From NCBI GenBank assembly GCA_023229725.1, contig JALNYR010000096.1:1-9533 (forward strand): a stretch of DNA of 9,533 bases. Reading direction: 5' to 3'. A program made the translations under genes and the position numbers. Origin of the DNA: Dehalococcoidia bacterium. GTDB lineage: Bacteria; Chloroflexota; Dehalococcoidia; GIF9; AB-539-J10. The notes beneath the pieces are model-generated. The model was not told the DNA's origin. It was given only the letters and a program-made list of their open reading frames with translations, and made no database searches. Positions 5,712-9,533 of this stretch are shown here, piece by piece (position 1 is the first letter of the stretch; each line of letters opens with the position of its first letter).

Positions 5712-8432
5712 CTAGCGGTCGATGCCGGAGCGAGCCTTGCGCACAGGTTGCCACTTGCCCAGCGAGAAGAGCCGCGGAGCCACCAGCTTCCGGGTCTCTT
5801 CCGCGATGAAGAGGGCTCCTCCAGCTGTGAGGGCGACCGCCCAATCATCCATGCCGAGGGGAACGGTGCCGAAGGCGGCCTGACCCGCCGGCAGGTACAC
5901 GACCGCCATCTGCAGCATGACGGCGACCGAGATGCTCGCCAGCAGGACCTTGTTGGTGAAGAGCCCGAGTGAGAACAGCGTGTGTTCGTCCGACCGGGCA
6001 TTGAAGGCGCGGAACCAGCCGAACGTCACCAGCGTGCAGAACGCGACGGTTCGCGCCTCATCCAGAGGCATGCGCGCCTGCGCCCAGAGGAACACCGTGA
6101 AGACGCCGATGCCCATCATGCACGCAAGGAAGGTGATTCGGAAGACGAGCCCGGGGTAGAGAAGCCCCACGCGCGGGTCGCGGGGTGGCTGCCTGAGCTC
6201 ATCGCCCACCTTCGGTTCGAGTCCTAGAGGTATTGCGCATGCCGTCTCCGTCACAAGGTTCACCCAGATGATCTGCACGGCCAGCAGCGGCGCCTTGCCC
6301 ACGATGGCCACTGACAGGATAAGTGCGAGGAGTTCGCCCATGTTGGTGCTCAAGAGAAAGAAGACGACGTTGCGCAGGCGCGTGAATATCGCCCGGCCTT
6401 CCTCGATGGCGGCAACGACTGTGGCGAAGTTGTCGTCGGCAAGCACCATGTCCGAGGCTTCTTTCGCGACGTCCGTGCCTGTTCTGCCCATTGAGATGCC
6501 GATACTTGCGGTCTTCAGGGCCGGAGCATCGTTGACGCCGTCGCCCGTCATGGCAACGACCTGGCCCTCACGCTTGAGCGCGTTGACTATCCGCAGCTTG
6601 TGCAGCGGCTCGATGCGGGCGAACACGGAAATGTGACCGATTTCCCGCGCGAGTTCTTCGTCGCTCATGGCCGCAAGCTCGGAGCCGTCGATTGCTCTGC
6701 CCTCCGGGAGAGCCAGCTCCCGTGCGATGGCCTGCGCTGTGACCTTGTGGTCGCCGGTAATCATGATGACGCGTATGCCGGCCTCGATGCACCGCGCCAT
6801 AGCCCGCCTGGCCTCGTCACGCGGCGGGTCCGCCATGCCGGCAAGCCCCAGGAATGTCAACGAGCCCCGAAGCTCGGTGCCGGTCAGCTTGCGCGGCGCC
6901 TCGGGCAGGTCGACGTACGCGAGCGCAATCACTCGCATCGCTTCCGCGGCGAGCGAGGTCGTCGCCGTCGCGATGGCCTCTCTATCTTCAGGGCTGATTG
7001 GGGTTACTCTCCCATCACTCATGACGGTGCCGCTCATTGCGAGCACCCTCTCGGCCGCGCCCTTGACGTACACGCGCACGCCTGCGTCGTGCGGATACCC
7101 GACTGCCATGTACTGCTGCTCGCTCTCAAACGGGAGCTCGCACTGGCGTGCGGCCGGAAGCTGCAGAGGGCTGCGTCCGGGTTCAGCCTTCGCTGCGGCT
7201 ACCACGAGCGCGGCCTCGGTCGGGTCGCCGACGACCTCGTATTCCTCCTCGTTCCTGACTACCGACGCGTCGTTGCAGAATGCGCCGGTCTTGAGGAGCA
7301 GGCCGATTGTGGGATGCGCCTCCATCGCGAGTGGCTCCCCGCTGCAGAGGAACTCTCCGTCGAACGAGTATCCCTCGCCCGAGACGTCCACGAATCGGCC
7401 GTCAGCATAGATTCGCCGCACGGTCATCTCGTTCATGGTCAGCGTGCCTGTCTTGTCGGAGCAGATGACCGTGGCCGACCCGAGGGTCTCGACGGCCACA
7501 AGACGGCGCACCAGGGCGTTGCGGTTCGCCATCTGCCGCATGCCGATGGCAAGGACCACGGTGACCACCGCGGGCAAGCCCTCCGGTATCGCTGATACCG
7601 AAGCTGCAATCGCGAGCAGGAAGATCTCAAGGCGGTCGAGTCCGCGCAGCAGGCCGACGACCAGCAGCACGGTAACGATGCTGAGCACAAGGACGATCAG
7701 GTAGCGACTGAGTGCGGCGATGCTCTTCTGAACGGGGGTTTGCTCCGGCTGGACCTCCTGCAGGCTGGAGGCGATCTTGCCGAGTTCCGTGTTCATCCCC
7801 GTGGCAACCACCACCGCCGCGGCGCGGCCGTACGCGACGATGGTGCCGAGGAACACCGTGTTGGTGCGCTCGGTCACCGTGGCGTTCTCCGATACGGGCT
7901 CCGTCTCCTTCTCCACCGGCACCGACTCGCCGGTAAGCGACGCCTCATTCACCTTGAGGTTCGTCTGCCGGATGACCCGGGCGTCGGCGGGCACGCGGTT
8001 GCCGGTCTCAAGCAGGACGATGTCGCCGGGGACGAGGTCCTCCGCAGGAATCGAGAGCGTCTTCCCATTCCTGCGTACTTGGGCCCTGGGAGCCGCCATC
8101 TTCAGCAGCGCCTCCATCGCCCTGCCTGCCTGCAGTTCCTGGGCGAAGCCGATGATGGCGTTCAAGAGCAGCACGCCGAGGATGACGCACGCGTCAAGGT
8201 AGTGTTCGACGACGACCGAGATGACGGCGGCTGCGCACAGGACGTAGATGAGCGGGCTGAGGAACTGGCGGAAGAAGAGCACCGCTGGAGAGGTTGGCTT
8301 CCTGCCCTGCAGCTTGTTGGGCCCGTGTTCTGCCAGGAGGTGTCTGGCATCGCTTTCCTTGAGGCCGGATGGTTGTGAGTCGAGGCCCTTGAGCACTTCG
8401 CCCACGGGCATCGCGTGCCAGCTACGCGCCAC
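5712..8432 (-). CDS. P2-type cation-transporting ATPase (Ca2+-ATPase/SERCA-like)
   Basis: Inner-membrane pump using ATP to move a cation, most likely Ca2+, outward. Numbered from GTG 8432 (906 aa), it has the A-domain LTGES (166-170), the phosphorylated Asp326 in DKTGTLT, KGAAE (457-461), MITGD, and TGDGVNDAP. Hydrophobic segments lie before and after the A domain and in the C-terminal third, as expected for about ten helices. The TM4 motif IPEGLP with Glu284 is typical of P2A pumps. TM5 has STNMGE (Asn697, Glu700), matching SERCA Asn768 and Glu771. TM6 has NLVTE (Asn725, Thr728, Glu729), with Glu in place of SERCA Asp800. TM8 has Gly805 where SERCA has Glu908. The start is uncertain: GTG 8480, GTG 8432 and ATG 8411 are all in frame. 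The family's WH motif (Trp5-His6) argues against 8411, and the extended -10 at 8439-8447 argues for 8432. A link with the neighbouring genes is not evident. Confidence 0.9.
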   Translation of the reverse strand: MARSWHAMPVGEVLKGLDSQPSGLKESDARHLLAEHGPNKLQGRKPTSPAVLFFRQFLSPLIYVLCAAAVISVVVEHYLDACVILGVLLLNAIIGFAQELQAGRAMEALLKMAAPRAQVRRNGKTLSIPAEDLVPGDIVLLETGNRVPADARVIRQTNLKVNEASLTGESVPVEKETEPVSENATVTERTNTVFLGTIVAYGRAAAVVVATGMNTELGKIASSLQEVQPEQTPVQKSIAALSRYLIVLVLSIVTVLLVVGLLRGLDRLEIFLLAIAASVSAIPEGLPAVVTVVLAIGMRQMANRNALVRRLVAVETLGSATVICSDKTGTLTMNEMTVRRIYADGRFVDVSGEGYSFDGEFLCSGEPLAMEAHPTIGLLLKTGAFCNDASVVRNEEEYEVVGDPTEAALVVAAAKAEPGRSPLQLPAARQCELPFESEQQYMAVGYPHDAGVRVYVKGAAERVLAMSGTVMSDGRVTPISPEDREAIATATTSLAAEAMRVIALAYVDLPEAPRKLTGTELRGSLTFLGLAGMADPPRDEARRAMARCIEAGIRVIMITGDHKVTAQAIARELALPEGRAIDGSELAAMSDEELAREIGHISVFARIEPLHKLRIVNALKREGQVVAMTGDGVNDAPALKTASIGISMGRTGTDVAKEASDMVLADDNFATVVAAIEEGRAIFTRLRNVVFFLLSTNMGELLALILSVAIVGKAPLLAVQIIWVNLVTETACAIPLGLEPKVGDELRQPPRDPRVGLLYPGLVFRITFLACMMGIGVFTVFLWAQARMPLDEARTVAFCTLVTFGWFRAFNARSDEHTLFSLGLFTNKVLLASISVAVMLQMAVVYLPAGQAAFGTVPLGMDDWAVALTAGGALFIAEETRKLVAPRLFSLGKWQPVRKARSGIDR

Positions 8433-8671
8433 GCGCGAAGTATAGCATGAGCGTTCGTGCGCCCCCGGCGGAGTGCACACAGCTCTCGCGCAGCCGACTC
8501 TTCCATCAAAAGGCGCACGGTGACCGCTCGGGCGAGGTCCGGCCTCGGGCCCGACCAGTCAGCGTCGCCCGCCTCCCGGGCGCGCCGGCCATCACCCGTG
8601 ACCCATGCGGAAGAGTGGACAAGAGCGGACGCGTTCCTGGCGGCGAATGCGTGCGACCCGGGCCGTCTTCC
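8433..8671. other. Intergenic gap between the YeeE-like gene and the ATPase gene
   Basis: No convincing gene is seen here. Open frames crossing it on either strand are shadows of flanking genes. It holds the ATPase -10 element and an imperfect GC-rich stem at 8530-8552: CGAGG/CCTCG around a five-base loop, plus GGG/CCC past a two-base bulge. A TTTT run (- strand) follows only about 19 nt after that stem, so it is a weak terminator candidate for the upstream membrane-protein genes. Confidence 0.45.
8439..8447 (-). promoter_or_regulatory. Extended -10 promoter element of the ATPase gene
   Basis: TGCTATACT on the - strand is a close match to the extended -10 TGnTATAAT. No -35 match is seen 17 bp upstream, which extended -10 promoters can tolerate. 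The expected start of transcription, about 7 nt downstream, falls on the in-frame GTG at 8432, so the message could be leaderless. Confidence 0.4.
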
Positions 8672-9226
8672 TCACAGCCCGAGCCACTCCAGCCCGGCCA
8701 TGAGTGCCACCAGGAGCGCTGCAAGCGGGATGACTGTCTGCCACGTGCCCCTGTGCAGGAGTTCGGGCAGCGTAGTGCTCTTGAAAGCGCCCTTCGCCAT
8801 GAACGGCAGCAATCGAGGGTACAGCACAGCAAGGAGCCACGAGCCGAAGACGAGTCCGGTGATTCCTCCGACGAGAGCGTCCATCGCGCCCCCACCCGCG
8901 GCGCCTGCCACCGTGCCGGGACAGTACCCGAGCAGAGCGAAGCCGGCGCCGAAGATGAGCCCCCCGACGACGGTGCCTCCAAATGAACCCCCTCGCACGT
9001 GGAGATGCACGAGTCCTCTCCGGTGCATGAAGTGCACGCCGAACATGCCTACAACGACGGCCGACATCATGACTTTCAGCACTGTGAAGTCCGTGAGCAG
9101 CAGTTGCCCGATGATGACCTCGTAGCGCGTCACGCCGGCCTTCTGCAGCAGGAAACCGAACACGATGCCGAAGACGAACCCGAGCACCAGTTGAGCACGC
9201 CGGTTCCCTCTGAGACCTTCGTACAT
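8672..9226 (-). CDS. YeeE/YedE (DUF395) family membrane protein, second half-transporter
   Basis: A 184-aa, strongly hydrophobic protein with about five membrane segments: near 13-30, 49-67, 84-105, 117-136 and 163-184. It carries the YeeE/YedE signature LLGYCPGTVAGAAGGG, with Cys102. Characterised members such as TsuA/YeeE move thiosulfate across the inner membrane by passing it along conserved cysteines; half-size pairs such as PmpA/PmpB are tied to sulfur or persulfide handling. The exact sulfur species is inferred, not shown. The start at ATG 9226 is supported by AGGAG (9234-9238), 7 nt upstream, which overlaps the stop codon of the preceding gene. The two genes are thus likely translationally coupled, and together they make one full-length transporter equivalent. 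Basic and His residues (HRR, HLHV, about 69-77) form a likely cytoplasmic loop. Confidence 0.83.
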   Translation of the reverse strand: MYEGLRGNRRAQLVLGFVFGIVFGFLLQKAGVTRYEVIIGQLLLTDFTVLKVMMSAVVVGMFGVHFMHRRGLVHLHVRGGSFGGTVVGGLIFGAGFALLGYCPGTVAGAAGGGAMDALVGGITGLVFGSWLLAVLYPRLLPFMAKGAFKSTTLPELLHRGTWQTVIPLAALLVALMAGLEWLGL

Positions 9227-9233
9227 CGCTCTT

Positions 9234-9238
9234 CTCCT
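9234..9238 (-). promoter_or_regulatory. Ribosome site overlapping the upstream stop codon
   Basis: AGGAG on the - strand overlaps the TAG stop (9237-9239) of the preceding gene and sits 7 nt before ATG 9226. This arrangement favours translational coupling of the two half-transporters. Confidence 0.7.
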
Positions 9239-9533
9239 ATCCCGCCAGTACTGCGTAGAGGAATGTGGCGACTGCGATGCCGCCGACGAAGAAGCAGATT
9301 GCGGCGACCCAGCTCGAAACCGCCAGTTGCATCGTGCCGCTGATACCGTGGCCGCTGGTGCAGCCTCCCGCCCAACGAGCGCCGAGTCCGAGAACCGCTC
9401 CCCCGATGAACGCCACAGCCAGGCGCGGCCCGGGGGCGCTCCCGAAGGCCGTCACCCACGGCTCAGGCACCCAGACGACGTGCGCCTGACCTGATGCCAT
9501 TGACGACAGGAAGGCGCCGACCACGATGCCGAT
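9237..9533 (-). CDS. YeeE/YedE (DUF395) family membrane protein, first half-transporter, 5' end outside the window
   Basis: The last 98 residues of a membrane protein are present; the frame stays open to the window edge. A GTG at 9524 could be read as a start, but it lies inside a hydrophobic helix (IGIVVGAFLSS), so the true start is probably beyond 9533. After a short loop (GQAHVVWVPEPWVT) come the helix AVAFIGGAVLGLGARWAGG and the signature GGCTSGHGISG, with Cys58 of the visible part, then a final helix (about 76-97). GGCTSGHG is the hallmark of the YeeE/YedE sulfur-transport family. It pairs with the following gene, whose CPGT motif supplies the other conserved cysteine. Rhodanese, persulfide dioxygenase or ArsR-type regulator genes often accompany such pairs; any would lie beyond the window. 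Confidence 0.82.
   Translation of the reverse strand: MGIVVGAFLSSMASGQAHVVWVPEPWVTAFGSAPGPRLAVAFIGGAVLGLGARWAGGCTSGHGISGTMQLAVSSWVAAICFFVGGIAVATFLYAVLAG

Noticed and set aside
5527..5844. An N-terminal extension of the first dehydrogenase to 487 aa
   Set aside because: The extension overlaps the ATPase coding end, has no family similarity, and the strong ribosome site at 5531-5538 sets the start at 5526.
8530..8552. An intrinsic terminator after the YeeE-like genes
   Set aside because: The stem is short and bulged, and the TTTT run is about 19 nt away rather than adjacent. It is kept only as a remark on the gap.
8457..9125. A 222-aa open frame on the + strand over the gap and the YeeE-like gene
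   Set aside because: Most of it is antisense to a clear membrane-protein gene and the translation is low-complexity (Ser, Pro, Arg, Ala). It has no motif.
1..9533. A mobile element, CRISPR array, defence system or phage segment
   Set aside because: No transposase, integrase, regular spaced repeats, att-like duplications or defence domains are visible, and all genes belong to metabolic or transport families.

Overview
The window is GC-rich, densely packed bacterial DNA with seven protein genes: one on the + strand and six on the - strand, the last cut by the window edge. No rRNA, tRNA, CRISPR array, transposase or integrase is visible. Several ATP- or flavin-dependent short-chain acyl-CoA enzymes sit together with a prokaryotic P2-type cation pump and a split YeeE/YedE transporter. 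This would suit an anaerobic or syntrophic heterotroph, for example a Chloroflexota/Dehalococcoidia-like or deltaproteobacterial lineage. The taxonomic guess rests on general impression only and is weak.

Layout. (1) 53-1987 (+): an AMP-forming acyl-CoA synthetase of the acetyl/propionyl-CoA synthetase type, with a good ribosome site but unusual residues in two core motifs. (2) 1978-2049: a compact convergent junction with two neighbouring hairpins of the form GCGC-CTA-GCGC. The stop codons of the two converging genes lie in their loops. (3) 2032-5526 (-): three tandem paralogous acyl-CoA dehydrogenases of 380, 380 and 381 aa, separated by 30 and 33 bp. They very probably form one transcription unit, with a candidate promoter at 5655-5683. 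(4) 5712-8432 (-): a P2A-like (Ca2+-ATPase-type) cation pump, possibly translated from a leaderless GTG. (5) 8433-8671: a short non-coding gap. (6) 8672-9533 (-): two half-size YeeE/YedE (DUF395) membrane proteins, translationally coupled and together equivalent to one full-length thiosulfate-type transporter. The first half runs off the window.

How the genes work together. The synthetase could activate a short carboxylic acid to its CoA thioester. The dehydrogenases would then introduce the alpha-beta double bond and pass electrons to an ETF encoded elsewhere. The three dehydrogenases share the catalytic Glu but differ in the segment expected to line the acyl pocket, which suggests three related substrates. 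The pump and the sulfur-type transporter look like separate functions. I did not find convincing evidence of a wholly new system. The points most worth a second look are the tandem dehydrogenase trio, the atypical synthetase motifs, the stop-in-loop hairpin pair, and the altered cation ligands of the pump.
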